NCBI RefSeq assembly: GCF_000967425.1
Contig: NZ_FO082820.1
Span: forward strand, 3,899,501 to 3,963,500
Length of the DNA stretch: 64,000 nt
Direction of reading: 5' to 3'
DNA from: Pseudorhizobium banfieldiae
GTDB taxonomy: Bacteria > Pseudomonadota > Alphaproteobacteria > Rhizobiales > Rhizobiaceae
Part shown: piece after piece, positions 55,753-63,875 of the stretch
Layout: the number at the start of each line of letters is the position of its first letter
Numbering within the stretch: position 1 is the stretch's first letter
Notes under the pieces: model-generated
Database searches by the model: none
Seen by the model: only the letters and a program-made list of their open reading frames with translations
What the model was told of the DNA's origin: nothing
Made by a program: the position numbers and the translations under genes

Positions 55753-56771
55753 TTCGTTTCCGTCACTTTCTTGAGCGCCGCAGGGGCGTCAGGATTATAG
55801 CCGCGCGTGCGCGACCAGGCTTCGACGAAGCCGTAGAACGGCAGGATGAGGCAGAGTGCATCGGTGAGGGGGTGGCCGGTCGCTACGAAGGGAAGCTCGC
55901 TGGCCTTGCCGGCCCGGCTCGATGTCGCGAAGGCAAGGGCACCCTTGCCGGCAAGACCATCGGCGATCTCGACCACCGAGGCCTCGGCGGCGTCGCGCGC
56001 CGCAAATGCGATGACCGGGAATCGATAATCGACGAGCGCCACCGGGCCATGCAGAACCTCCGCCGAAGAATAGGCCTCCGCATGCATGTTGGAGGTTTCC
56101 TTGAACTTCAGCGCCGCTTCGCTGGCGATGGCAAGCGCCGGCCCGCGGCCGAGCATGAAAAGCGAATCCGCGTCACCGAGCTGCCCCGCAAGGTCCGTCC
56201 AATCGAGGTTTACGGCGCGTGAGCAGAGGGCCGGAAGATCCTGCAGCGCACGCTTCAGGGCGTCGTCGTCCACCCACTCCGCCAGCAATGCGAGCCCCGC
56301 CACGATGGAGTTGAAGTAGGACTTGGTCGCAGCCACGGCGAGTTCGGGACCGGCCTGGAAGTCAATCGTGTGGGAAGAGGCCTGCGCCATCGGCGAGGCC
56401 TGTGTATTGGTCAGCGCGAGGGTGAGTGCCCCCGCCTCCGTCGCCGCCTGCGTCATGGCAACGATGTCGGGGCTCTTGCCCGACTGCGAGATCGCGATGG
56501 CCGCGCTACCGGCAAGCTTCATTGGTGCATGATAGATGGAGGCAAGCGACGGACCGAGCGAGGCGACGGGTCGACCTGTCGTGAGCTCGATTGCGTACTT
56601 GATAAAGGTTGCTGCGTGGTCGGAAGAGCCGCGCGCTATCGTGACGAGGAAGGCGGGATCCCGTTCTCGCAGGGCCCGCCCTGCGTGAGCCAGATCACCC
56701 GCCGACCTTTCCAGGAGCCTTGCGACCGCCTCCGGTATCTCGTTGATCTCGCGCCGCATATGCGTCTGCAT
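55749..56771 (-). CDS. SIS-domain glucosamine-6-phosphate deaminase (NagB-II type)
   Basis: A 340-aa protein with two SIS domains and no glutamine amidotransferase domain, the layout of NagB-II (glucosamine-6-P to fructose-6-P + NH3). First SIS: FLVTIARGSSDHAATFIKY and ISQSGKSPDIVAMTQAA; then ELAVAATKSYFNSI. Second SIS: MLGRGPALAIASEAALKFKE with HAEAYSSAEVLHGP. ATG 56771 follows GGGGGA at 6-nt spacing, and the regulator's TGA stop lies two bases upstream. It is flanked by nagA and a GntR gene, so the deaminase role is well supported by context; it is unrelated in fold to classical NagB. Confidence 0.9.
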   Translation of the reverse strand: MQTHMRREINEIPEAVARLLERSAGDLAHAGRALRERDPAFLVTIARGSSDHAATFIKYAIELTTGRPVASLGPSLASIYHAPMKLAGSAAIAISQSGKSPDIVAMTQAATEAGALTLALTNTQASPMAQASSHTIDFQAGPELAVAATKSYFNSIVAGLALLAEWVDDDALKRALQDLPALCSRAVNLDWTDLAGQLGDADSLFMLGRGPALAIASEAALKFKETSNMHAEAYSSAEVLHGPVALVDYRFPVIAFAARDAAEASVVEIADGLAGKGALAFATSSRAGKASELPFVATGHPLTDALCLILPFYGFVEAWSRTRGYNPDAPAALKKVTETK

Positions 56772-56773
56772 TG

Positions 56774-57535
56774 TCAATCCCCCAAGGTCAGTTCGGCCAC
56801 GAAGTCATAGGTGTCGCCGCGATAGAGCGAGCGGGTGAATTCCACCACCCGCCCGGAGGCGAGGTAGGAAATGCGCTCGATCGATAGCCCGGCCGCCCCG
56901 ACCGGAACGGCAAGCAGACCCGCTTCGGGTTCCTTGACGTTGCAGGCGGAGATGCGCTGGATCGCGCGCACCGGGCGCGCACTCTTTTTCTCGAGCTCGG
57001 CGTAGAGCGAGGTGGTGACCGCCTCCGGGTCGGGCAGGAATTCCGCCGACAGGCTCGCCCGCTCGATCGCCAGCGGCATGTCTCGCGCGATGCGTAAACG
57101 GCCAAGCCGTGCGACCAGCGTTCCGGCGGCAAGGCCGAGCATCATCATCTCCTCGGGCGATGGGTGGAACAGGCCACGCTCCAGCCATTCCGAGCGCGTC
57201 TCGAGCCCCCGCCGAGCCATGTCCTCGGTGAAGGATGTCAGCCGCGAAAGGGGCTGCTGCACGCGCGAAACTGGCTTTGCCACGAAGGTGCCCGAGCCCT
57301 GGCGGCGCACCAGCAGGCCGTCCCGGACGAGGTCGTCCACTGCCTTGCGCACCGTGACCCGGCTGACATCGGCATAGTCCGCGAGATCTCGTTCGGCGGG
57401 AAGCGCGTCGCCCTCACCGAGGCGGCCGGAGCGGATGGCCTCCTCGAGCAGCTGCCGCAGCCGAAGGTAGAGCGGTCCGCCGCCCGGCGCCTGAAGACCC
57501 TCCAGGGGAAGCAGCGAAGCAAGCGGTGCCGTCAT
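56774..57535 (-). CDS. GntR-family (HutC/UTRA) regulator of amino-sugar genes
   Basis: A 253-aa regulator. The winged helix includes LPAERDLADYADVSRVTVRKAVDDLVRDGL and RRQGSGTFVAK; the UTRA effector domain carries the usual AIERASLSAEFLPDPEAV and VEFTRSLYRGDTYDFVAEL C-terminus. NagR/NagQ/DasR-type members bind GlcNAc-6-P or GlcN-6-P. It overlaps the kinase gene by 4 bp and should recognise the two inverted sites in the 58411-58616 gap. Confidence 0.92.
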   Translation of the reverse strand: MTAPLASLLPLEGLQAPGGGPLYLRLRQLLEEAIRSGRLGEGDALPAERDLADYADVSRVTVRKAVDDLVRDGLLVRRQGSGTFVAKPVSRVQQPLSRLTSFTEDMARRGLETRSEWLERGLFHPSPEEMMMLGLAAGTLVARLGRLRIARDMPLAIERASLSAEFLPDPEAVTTSLYAELEKKSARPVRAIQRISACNVKEPEAGLLAVPVGAAGLSIERISYLASGRVVEFTRSLYRGDTYDFVAELTLGD

Positions 57536-58410
57536 GCCCCCTCCTTCCGAAACGCCTTCACGGCCAATGAAACCGCCCCGGTGAGCGCGTCCCCCTGCGG
57601 CGGGACGAGCCGGCTCCTGTGACGCTCGGCGAGGTAGGATGGGTAGATCTCTGCAAGCCCGCCGAGCAGGCAGAGGCGACCGGTGCCGCCGTCGATCCGT
57701 GCCATTGCATCGAGCGCCTCGTCGACATGCGATGCCGCATCCTTCATCAGCCGCAGGGCGATTGCATCGCCTTCCGCCGCGAAGGAAACCACGATCGGTG
57801 CGTAGCGACCGTAGTCCCCGGGGCGGGCCGCGCGCGCGAAATCGACGATTTTCCTGGGGTCGTGTGCGAACTCATCAAGGATATGGGCCGTCAGGGCGCT
57901 GCCGGGCCGGATCCGGTCATGGACGAGCAGGCTTTCCTGCAAGGCAGCATGGCCGAGGCGGGCACCCCCGCCCAGGTCGCCCACCTGGAAACCCCAGCCG
58001 CCGAGATAGTGGATCTCATCTGCATGGCGCAGGATGAAGATCGTGCCGGTGCCGACGATTCCAATCGCCCCGTCGTCATCGCCGAGAGCACCCTGCAGGG
58101 CAATGAGGCCATCGGACACGATCTCCGAGTGCCGGAAGGGCAGCCGGGCCTGGACATAGGAAACAGCGTCTCCGACATTGTTGCCCGCAACGCCCAGAAG
58201 AGCCGATGCCTCGGAGAGGTCGGCAGAGATCCCCGCTTCCCCGAACGCCAGCCGCGTTGCCTCCTCGATGTGCCGGAGTGCGGTATCAGGATCGGTCAGG
58301 ATGTTGGACGCGCCGCTTCGCCCACGGCCGATGATGCGTCCGTCTGCATCCGCCACTGCAGCCCTGCAGCTTGTTCCGCCGCCGTCGATGCCAATGAAAT
58401 AAGCCTGCAT
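57532..58410 (-). CDS. BadF/BadG-type amino-sugar kinase (NagK-like)
   Basis: A 292-aa ATPase of the ASKHA fold. Phosphate-1 motif: FIGIDGGGTSCRAAVADADG; then LLGVAGNNVGD, SDGLIALQGALGDD and phosphate-2 GIVGTGTIF, and GGWGFQVGDLGGGARLG. This is the BadF/BadG/BcrA/BcrD group that includes N-acetylglucosamine and glucosamine kinases. In this locus it most likely phosphorylates GlcNAc (or MurNAc) entering through the ABC importer. First gene of the leftward operon; a candidate operator begins 18 bp upstream. Confidence 0.9.
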   Translation of the reverse strand: MQAYFIGIDGGGTSCRAAVADADGRIIGRGRSGASNILTDPDTALRHIEEATRLAFGEAGISADLSEASALLGVAGNNVGDAVSYVQARLPFRHSEIVSDGLIALQGALGDDDGAIGIVGTGTIFILRHADEIHYLGGWGFQVGDLGGGARLGHAALQESLLVHDRIRPGSALTAHILDEFAHDPRKIVDFARAARPGDYGRYAPIVVSFAAEGDAIALRLMKDAASHVDEALDAMARIDGGTGRLCLLGGLAEIYPSYLAERHRSRLVPPQGDALTGAVSLAVKAFRKEGA

Positions 58411-58427
58411 GGATGACCTCCATACTT

Positions 58428-58455
58428 ATGATACCAAAAAAATACCAATTACCAA
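58428..58455 (-). promoter_or_regulatory. GntR operator/promoter of the nagK-gntR-nagB-nagA operon
   Basis: The 23-bp site at 58428-58450, read leftward, contains two TTGGTAT words 11 bp apart separated by T-residues. A promoter fits around it: -35 TTGGTA (58455-58450) and -10 TATCAT (58433-58428) with 16-bp spacing, so the repressor would occupy the spacer. The site is matched at 22 of 23 positions, in inverted orientation, at 58573-58595. Confidence 0.62.
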
Positions 58456-58567
58456 GGGTGAAAGCGAAGAGGGTCGCAAGAACCCCGGATATGGGTCGAG
58501 AGAGTAGAGCAAACTAGCCAGTCAGCAGAAGAATTAAGGTAACCTTCACATTTCTTAATTTGCCGGC

Positions 58568-58595
58568 TGGACAATTGGTATTTTTTTGGCATCAT
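58568..58595 (+). promoter_or_regulatory. GntR operator/promoter of the murQ-transporter operon
   Basis: The 23-bp site at 58573-58595 carries TTGGTAT and TTGGCAT 11 bp apart, mirror image of the site at 58428-58450 with one mismatch. A promoter reading right fits around it: -35 TGGACA (58568-58573) and a weaker -10 CATCAT (58590-58595), 16-bp spacing. It ends 21 bp before the murQ start, almost the same distance as on the other side. Confidence 0.6.
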
Positions 58596-58616
58596 TTCAG
58601 CCAGAGGGAGAAACGG

Positions 58617-59531
58617 ATGAGCGGAACCGCCACCGAAGCCAGGCATGGAGAAGCAGGGGGACTTGATGCCCGCCCGCCGCAGGAGATCCTGCGCCTTCTC
58701 GCGGCTGGACAACAGGCTGCGGCCGCTGCTGTCGATGCCGCCATCCCGGCAATAGAGGCAGGTTCGGACCTGATGGCTAGGGCGCTTCGCGGCGGCGGCA
58801 GGATCGTTTATGCGGGTGCGGGAAGTTCCGGGCTCATGGCCATGGCCGACGCCCTGGAACTGCCGGGTACCTATGGAATACCCAGGGACCGGTTCCTTGT
58901 CTTGCTTGCCGGCGGTCTCGCGAGCCTCAGTGACCTGGCGGGATCTCCCGAGGACGACGTGGAGCAGGCGCACAAGGATGCCGCGGTGCTCGAGCCGACC
59001 GACTGTGTCATCTGCGTCTCGGCAAGCGGCTCCACGCCCTATGCTCTGGCCGTCGCGGAGGCCGCCAAGGGGCGCGGAGCGCAGGTGATCGCCATTGCCA
59101 ACAACCCTGGTGCGGCGCTGTTTACCCATGCGGACGTCTCGATCCTGCTGCGGACACCGCCTGAGGTGATTGCGGGTTCGACTCGCATGGGTGCGGGAAC
59201 GGCGCAGAAGATCGCGTTCAACATGCTGTCGACCCTTGCCGCAGTCAGGCTCGGTCATGTGCATGATGGGCATATGGTCAACCTTCATCCCGACAACATC
59301 AAGCTGCGGGCACGCGCGGCGCGTATGGTCGCCGATATCGCCGGTGTAGCGGTGGACGAGGCCGGACGACTGCTCGATAGCGCCGGAGGCTCGGTAAAGG
59401 TTGCCGTCCTCCTTGCGGCTGGGATGCCGGACATCCAATCTGCTCGGCAGGCACTGCACAGAAACGGAGAGGTGCTGCGCGCTGCTCTTGCCGAGTTCGA
59501 AACAAAAACTGGGTTCCACAAGCGCGCCTGA
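58617..59531 (+). CDS. murQ: N-acetylmuramic acid 6-phosphate etherase family protein
   Basis: A 304-aa SIS-domain etherase that converts MurNAc-6-P to GlcNAc-6-P and D-lactate. Family sequence is clear: N-terminal TEARHGEAGGLDARPPQEIL, the sugar-phosphate loop IVYAGAGSSGLMAMADA, SASGSTPYALAVAEAA, and GSTRMGAGTAQKIAFNML; canonical MurQ reads GSTRMKAGTAQK, so one Lys is Gly here. ATG 58617 has GAGGGAG upstream. It heads an operon with an ABC sugar importer, suggesting uptake of MurNAc, GlcNAc-MurNAc or related amino sugars from peptidoglycan turnover. Confidence 0.9.
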   Translation: MSGTATEARHGEAGGLDARPPQEILRLLAAGQQAAAAAVDAAIPAIEAGSDLMARALRGGGRIVYAGAGSSGLMAMADALELPGTYGIPRDRFLVLLAGGLASLSDLAGSPEDDVEQAHKDAAVLEPTDCVICVSASGSTPYALAVAEAAKGRGAQVIAIANNPGAALFTHADVSILLRTPPEVIAGSTRMGAGTAQKIAFNMLSTLAAVRLGHVHDGHMVNLHPDNIKLRARAARMVADIAGVAVDEAGRLLDSAGGSVKVAVLLAAGMPDIQSARQALHRNGEVLRAALAEFETKTGFHKRA

Positions 59532-59556
59532 GTGCGCGAACAAGAGGGAGAACGAT

Positions 59557-60813
59557 ATGACCCGCATTCTGAGAGGCATGCTGCTTGCTACGACCGTTCT
59601 GGCTCCGGCCGGCATGGCGATGGCGCAGGAAACCCAGCTTACCATCGAGAGCTGGCGCAACGACGATCTGCCGATCTGGCAGGAGAAGATCATCCCGGCG
59701 TTCGAGGCCAAGCACCCGGACATCAAGGTGACCTTCGCGCCGATGGCGCCCACCGAGTACAACTCGGCCGTCAACGCCAAGCTTGAGGCCGGCACTGCAG
59801 GCGACCTGATCACCTGCCGCCCGTTCGACCTCTCTCTCGCCATGTTCGAGAAGGGGCAACTGGCGCCGCTGAACGATCTTGAAGGCATGGAGAACTTCTC
59901 CGACGTCGCGAAGTCCGCCTGGACCACTGACGACGGCCAGACCACCTTCTGCGTACCAATGGCCTCCGTCATCCACGGCTTCATCTACAACAAGGCAGCC
60001 TTCGAGGAAGTCGGCGTCGAGGTGCCGAAGACCGAGGAAGAGTTCTTCGCGGTCCTCGAGAAGATCAAGGAAGACGGCAATTACATCCCCATGGCCATGG
60101 GCACCAAGGACCAGTGGGAAGCCGCCACCATGGGCTACTACAATATCGGCCCGAACTATTACAAAGGCGAGGAAGGCCGCAAGGGGCTGATTGATGGTAC
60201 GCAGAAGCTTACCGATCCGCAGTGGGTCGAGCCCTATGCGACGCTCGCCAAGTGGAAGGACTATCTCGGCGACGGCTTTGAGGCGCAGACCTATCCGGAC
60301 AGCCAGAATCTCTTCACGCTCGGACGCGCTGCGATCTACCCGGCAGGGTCCTGGGAAATTGCACCCTTCAAGAGCCAGGCCGATTTCGAAATGGGCGCCT
60401 TCCCGCCGCCGGTGAAGGCTGAGGGCGACAAGTGCTACATCTCTGACCACAACGACATCGGCATCGGCCTTAACGCCAACAGCAAGAACGCCGAAGCCGC
60501 CAAGACCTTCCTGTCGTGGGTCGCATCGCCGGAATTTGCCGACCTCTACGCCAATTCGGCTCCGGGCTTCTTCAGCCTGAACTCGACACCCGTCACGATG
60601 CAGGACGAACTGGCCCAGGAATTCGTTTCCTGGCGCGAGAACTGCGAGACGACGATCCGCCCGAGCGCGGCGATCGTCGGCCGCGGCGATCCGAACCTCG
60701 ACCTCGAGATGTGGCGTACCACCGCCAACGTCATCAACGGCACGATGACCCCGGAGCAGGCTGGCGAAGAGACCCAGAAGGGCCTCGACAGCTGGTATAA
60801 GCCGAAGCAGTAA
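59557..60813 (+). CDS. ABC transporter sugar-binding protein (family 1)
   Basis: A 418-aa periplasmic binding protein with signal peptide MTRILRGMLLATTVLAPAGM, cleaved near AMAQETQL. Family-1 features: TIESWRNDDLPIWQEKIIPAFEAKHPDIKV split over two strands, YNSAVNAKLEAGTAGDLITCRPFD and FTLGRAAIYPAGSWEI. GAGGGAG precedes ATG 59557. Amino-sugar or disaccharide binding is inferred from the operon. Confidence 0.92.
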   Translation: MTRILRGMLLATTVLAPAGMAMAQETQLTIESWRNDDLPIWQEKIIPAFEAKHPDIKVTFAPMAPTEYNSAVNAKLEAGTAGDLITCRPFDLSLAMFEKGQLAPLNDLEGMENFSDVAKSAWTTDDGQTTFCVPMASVIHGFIYNKAAFEEVGVEVPKTEEEFFAVLEKIKEDGNYIPMAMGTKDQWEAATMGYYNIGPNYYKGEEGRKGLIDGTQKLTDPQWVEPYATLAKWKDYLGDGFEAQTYPDSQNLFTLGRAAIYPAGSWEIAPFKSQADFEMGAFPPPVKAEGDKCYISDHNDIGIGLNANSKNAEAAKTFLSWVASPEFADLYANSAPGFFSLNSTPVTMQDELAQEFVSWRENCETTIRPSAAIVGRGDPNLDLEMWRTTANVINGTMTPEQAGEETQKGLDSWYKPKQ

Positions 60814-60836
60814 GAACGCGTTCGGCACCATCGCTC

Positions 60837-60863
60837 GCCCTCTCCCTGACCGGGGGAGAGGGC
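60837..60863 (+). terminator. Hairpin between binding-protein and permease genes
   Basis: GCCCTCTCCC (60837-60846) pairs perfectly with GGGAGAGGGC (60854-60863) over a 7-nt loop, followed by TTCTTCC. It lies 24 bp after the binding-protein stop. Such partial terminators let the binding protein be made in excess over the permeases. Confidence 0.6.
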
Positions 60864-60985
60864 TTCTTCCTACCCGAGCTTCGGCCGCCATCAGCGGCAC
60901 GCCCATGTCGACGGGAGGGGCGGGCGGTAGCTGGCAGGCGCCGCTGCCATAAACTTGGACGATGCCTCGTTTCCGGAAGACGCCG

Positions 60986-61936
60986 ATGACCCAATCCGAC
61001 ATTGCCGAGACGCGGATCGCTCCACCGAAGCGCACGATGCGCTGGCACATCCTCGTGTTCCTGGCCCCGGCCTTTCTGGTCTACACCGCGGTCATGATCC
61101 TCCCGCTGATCGAGACGCTGAGGCTGTCGCTCTTCAACGTCGTCGATGGCCAGATGACTTTCGTCGGCCTTGCAAACTTCCAGCGCCTGTTCGGCGACCC
61201 GCGGCTTGCCGCCGATTTCTGGAACGCCCTCTGGAACAACACGATCTTCTTCATCATCCATATGGCGGTGCAGAACCCGATCGGCATCGCGCTGGCCGCC
61301 ATGCTGTCGGTTCCAACACTGCGGTTTGCCGCCTTCTACCGAAGCGCCATCTTCGTGCCGACGCTGCTTTCCTTCGTCATCGTCGGCTTCATCTGGAAGC
61401 TCATCCTCTCGCCGATCTGGGGAATCGCGCCCGGCCTGATGGACCTCGTGGGCTTGAAGTCGCTGTTTTCACCATGGCTCGGCAAGCCGGAAAGTGCGCT
61501 CATCACCGTGTCGCTGATCTCCGTCTGGCAATATGTCGGCATCCCGATGATGCTCATCTACGCAGCCCTTCTCAACATCCCCGACGAGGTGCTGGAAGCG
61601 GCGGAGATCGACGGCATCACCGGCTGGAGCCAGTTCTGGAAGATCAAGCTGCCACTGATCCTGCCTTCGATTGGCATTATCTCGGTGCTTACCTTCGTCG
61701 GCAACTTCAACGCCTTCGACCTGATCTATACGGTGCAGGGGGCGCTCGCCGGACCGGACGGCTCGACCGACATTCTCGGCACGCTGCTCTACCGCACCTT
61801 CTTCGGCTTCCAGAACCAGATGGGCAACCGCCCGATGGGTGCCACGATCGCGACCGTGATGTTCCTGATCATCCTCGCCGGCGTGTCGCTGTATCTCTTC
61901 GTCATCCAGCGCCGCATGCGCCGCTATCAGTTCTGA
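60986..61936 (+). CDS. ABC sugar transporter permease (MalF/UgpA-like)
   Basis: A 316-aa permease with six hydrophobic helices. N-terminal helix RWHILVFLAPAFLVYTAVMIL, then FFIIHMAVQNPIGIALAAML; the EAA loop is LLNIPDEVLEAAEIDGITGWSQFWKIKLPL. ATG 60986 has GGAAG upstream; ATG 60962 would add eight residues without a clear ribosome-binding site. It precedes the second permease by 10 bp. Confidence 0.93.
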   Translation: MTQSDIAETRIAPPKRTMRWHILVFLAPAFLVYTAVMILPLIETLRLSLFNVVDGQMTFVGLANFQRLFGDPRLAADFWNALWNNTIFFIIHMAVQNPIGIALAAMLSVPTLRFAAFYRSAIFVPTLLSFVIVGFIWKLILSPIWGIAPGLMDLVGLKSLFSPWLGKPESALITVSLISVWQYVGIPMMLIYAALLNIPDEVLEAAEIDGITGWSQFWKIKLPLILPSIGIISVLTFVGNFNAFDLIYTVQGALAGPDGSTDILGTLLYRTFFGFQNQMGNRPMGATIATVMFLIILAGVSLYLFVIQRRMRRYQF

Positions 61937-61946
61937 GGGAGGCGAG

Positions 61947-62786
61947 ATGTCCAAAGCACGTTCTTCCCTTCTTCGCTCCGGGCTCATCCATATAGCGTTG
62001 ATCACCTATACGCTGATCGCGCTCTTTCCGGTCTTCCTGACGCTGGTGAACTCGCTGAAGGCACGCAACGCCATCTTCCGCGAGCCGATGGCCCTGCCGA
62101 CGCCGAAGACCTTCAGCCTTGTCGGCTACGAGACGGTGCTGAAGCAGGGCGATTTCGTCGGCTATTTCCAGAACAGCCTGATCGTCACTGTCGTCGCGAT
62201 CGCGCTGGTCCTGCTGTTCGGTGCCATGGCCGCCTTCGCTCTCTCCGAATATCGCTTCCGCGGCAATACGCTGATGGGTCTTTATCTCGCGCTTGGGATC
62301 ATGATCCCGATCCGCCTGGGTACGGTTGCCATCCTGCAGGGCATGGTGGCGACGGGTCTCGTCAATACGCTGACTGCGCTCATCCTCGTCTATACGGCGC
62401 AGGGCCTGCCGCTGGCGATCTTCATCCTTTCGGAGTTCATGCGCACCGTTTCCGACGACCTTAAGAATGCCGGGCGCATCGACGGCCTGTCCGAATACGC
62501 GATCTTCTTCCGCCTCGTGCTGCCGCTGGTGCGCCCGGCCATGGCGACGGTCGCCGTCTTCACCATGATCCCCATCTGGAACGACCTCTGGTTCCCGCTG
62601 ATTCTGGCGCCCGGTGAGGCGACCAAGACGATCACGCTGGGCGCCCAGATGTTCATCGGCCAGTATGTCACCAACTGGAACGCCGTGCTTTCGGCCCTGT
62701 CGCTGGCCATCCTGCCGGTGCTGGTCCTCTACGTCATCTTCTCGCGGCAACTGATCCGCGGCATTACCTCCGGAGCAGTGAAGTGA
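61947..62786 (+). CDS. ABC sugar transporter permease (MalG/UgpE-like)
   Basis: A 279-aa permease with six helices. Features: LITYTLIALFPVFLTLVNSLKARNAIF near the N-terminus, GAMAAFALSEYRFRG, and EAA loop FMRTVSDDLKNAGRIDGLSEYAIFFRLVLPL. GAGGCGAG precedes ATG 61947. It overlaps the following oxidoreductase gene by 4 bp (GTGA). Confidence 0.93.
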   Translation: MSKARSSLLRSGLIHIALITYTLIALFPVFLTLVNSLKARNAIFREPMALPTPKTFSLVGYETVLKQGDFVGYFQNSLIVTVVAIALVLLFGAMAAFALSEYRFRGNTLMGLYLALGIMIPIRLGTVAILQGMVATGLVNTLTALILVYTAQGLPLAIFILSEFMRTVSDDLKNAGRIDGLSEYAIFFRLVLPLVRPAMATVAVFTMIPIWNDLWFPLILAPGEATKTITLGAQMFIGQYVTNWNAVLSALSLAILPVLVLYVIFSRQLIRGITSGAVK

Positions 62787-63847
62787 ATTCTGGAACCAAT
62801 CCCCTCCGCGTCCTCGTCGCCGGCCTCGGCAATATGGGCCGCAGCCATGCGCTCGCCTACCACAACAACCCGGGCTTCGAGATTGTCGGTTTCATCAATC
62901 GGTCCGAAGTGGCGCTGCCGGAGGAACTACAGGGCTACACCATCCACCCGTCTTTCCCGGAGGCGCTCGCCGAGCTGAAGCCCGACCTCTGCTCGATCTG
63001 CACCTATTCGGACAGTCATGCCGACTATGCCGTCATGGCCTTCGAGGCGGGATGCCATGTCTTCGTTGAAAAGCCGCTGGCCACGACCGTGGCCGATGCA
63101 GAGCGTGTGGTGGCGGCGGCGAAGGCGGCGGAGCGCAAGCTGGTCATCGGCTACATCCTGCGCCATCACCCGTCGTGGATGCGGCTGATCGAGGAGGCGC
63201 GCAAGCTCGGGCCACCCTACGTTTTCCGCATGAACCTCAACCAGCAGTCCTCGGGCCCGACCTGGGAAACGCACAAGGCGCTGATGCAGACGACCTCGCC
63301 GATCGTCGATTGCGGCGTCCACTATGTCGACGTCATGTGCCAGATCACCGATGCCAAGCCCGTGCAGGTGCGCGGCATGGGCCTGCGCCTTTCCGACGAG
63401 GTGGCGCCTGACATGTATAACTACGGCCACCTGCAGGTGATGTTCGATGACGGTTCGGTCGGCTGGTACGAAGCGGGCTGGGGCCCGATGATCTCCGAGA
63501 CCGCCTTCTTCGTGAAGGACGTGATGTCGCCCAAGGGCTCGGTCTCCATCGTCATGGATCCGAACGCGAAGTCCGACGACATCGACACGCACACCAAGAC
63601 CTCGCTGATCCGGGTTCATACCGCCGAAACGGGCGCGGACGGGAAATTCCTGCGTCCGGACGAAGATCTGGCGATGGCTGGCGAACCGGGTCATCAGGAC
63701 CTTTGCGACATGGAACAGGCCTATGTGCTCAAGGCCATTCGCGAGGATATCGACCTCGACCGCCACATGAACGACGCCGTGCAATCGCTGCGCATCTGCC
63801 TCGCCGCCGATCAGAGCGTGCGGACCGGCGCGCCAGTCATTCTGTAA
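62783..63847 (+). CDS. Gfo/Idh/MocA family oxidoreductase
   Basis: A 354-aa NAD(P)-dependent sugar dehydrogenase-like protein. Rossmann motif: VLVAGLGNMGRSHALAYHNN; the family EKP motif is VFVEKPLATTV (about 93-103). The C-terminal alpha/beta domain includes IVDCGVHYVDVMCQIT, holding the Asp-x3-His seen in active members. The start is GTG 62783, within the permease stop. It may oxidise, epimerise or de-anhydro the imported sugar; the exact reaction is unknown. Confidence 0.9.
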   Translation: MNSGTNPLRVLVAGLGNMGRSHALAYHNNPGFEIVGFINRSEVALPEELQGYTIHPSFPEALAELKPDLCSICTYSDSHADYAVMAFEAGCHVFVEKPLATTVADAERVVAAAKAAERKLVIGYILRHHPSWMRLIEEARKLGPPYVFRMNLNQQSSGPTWETHKALMQTTSPIVDCGVHYVDVMCQITDAKPVQVRGMGLRLSDEVAPDMYNYGHLQVMFDDGSVGWYEAGWGPMISETAFFVKDVMSPKGSVSIVMDPNAKSDDIDTHTKTSLIRVHTAETGADGKFLRPDEDLAMAGEPGHQDLCDMEQAYVLKAIREDIDLDRHMNDAVQSLRICLAADQSVRTGAPVIL

Positions 63848-63875
63848 TGCCGCCTATCTCGTAAGGACAACGCCA

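Noticed and set aside
59299..61050. 583-codon minus-strand open frame
   Set aside because: It is antisense to murQ, the ABC binding-protein gene and the hairpin region. No motif is recognisable and the true genes on the plus strand are unambiguous.
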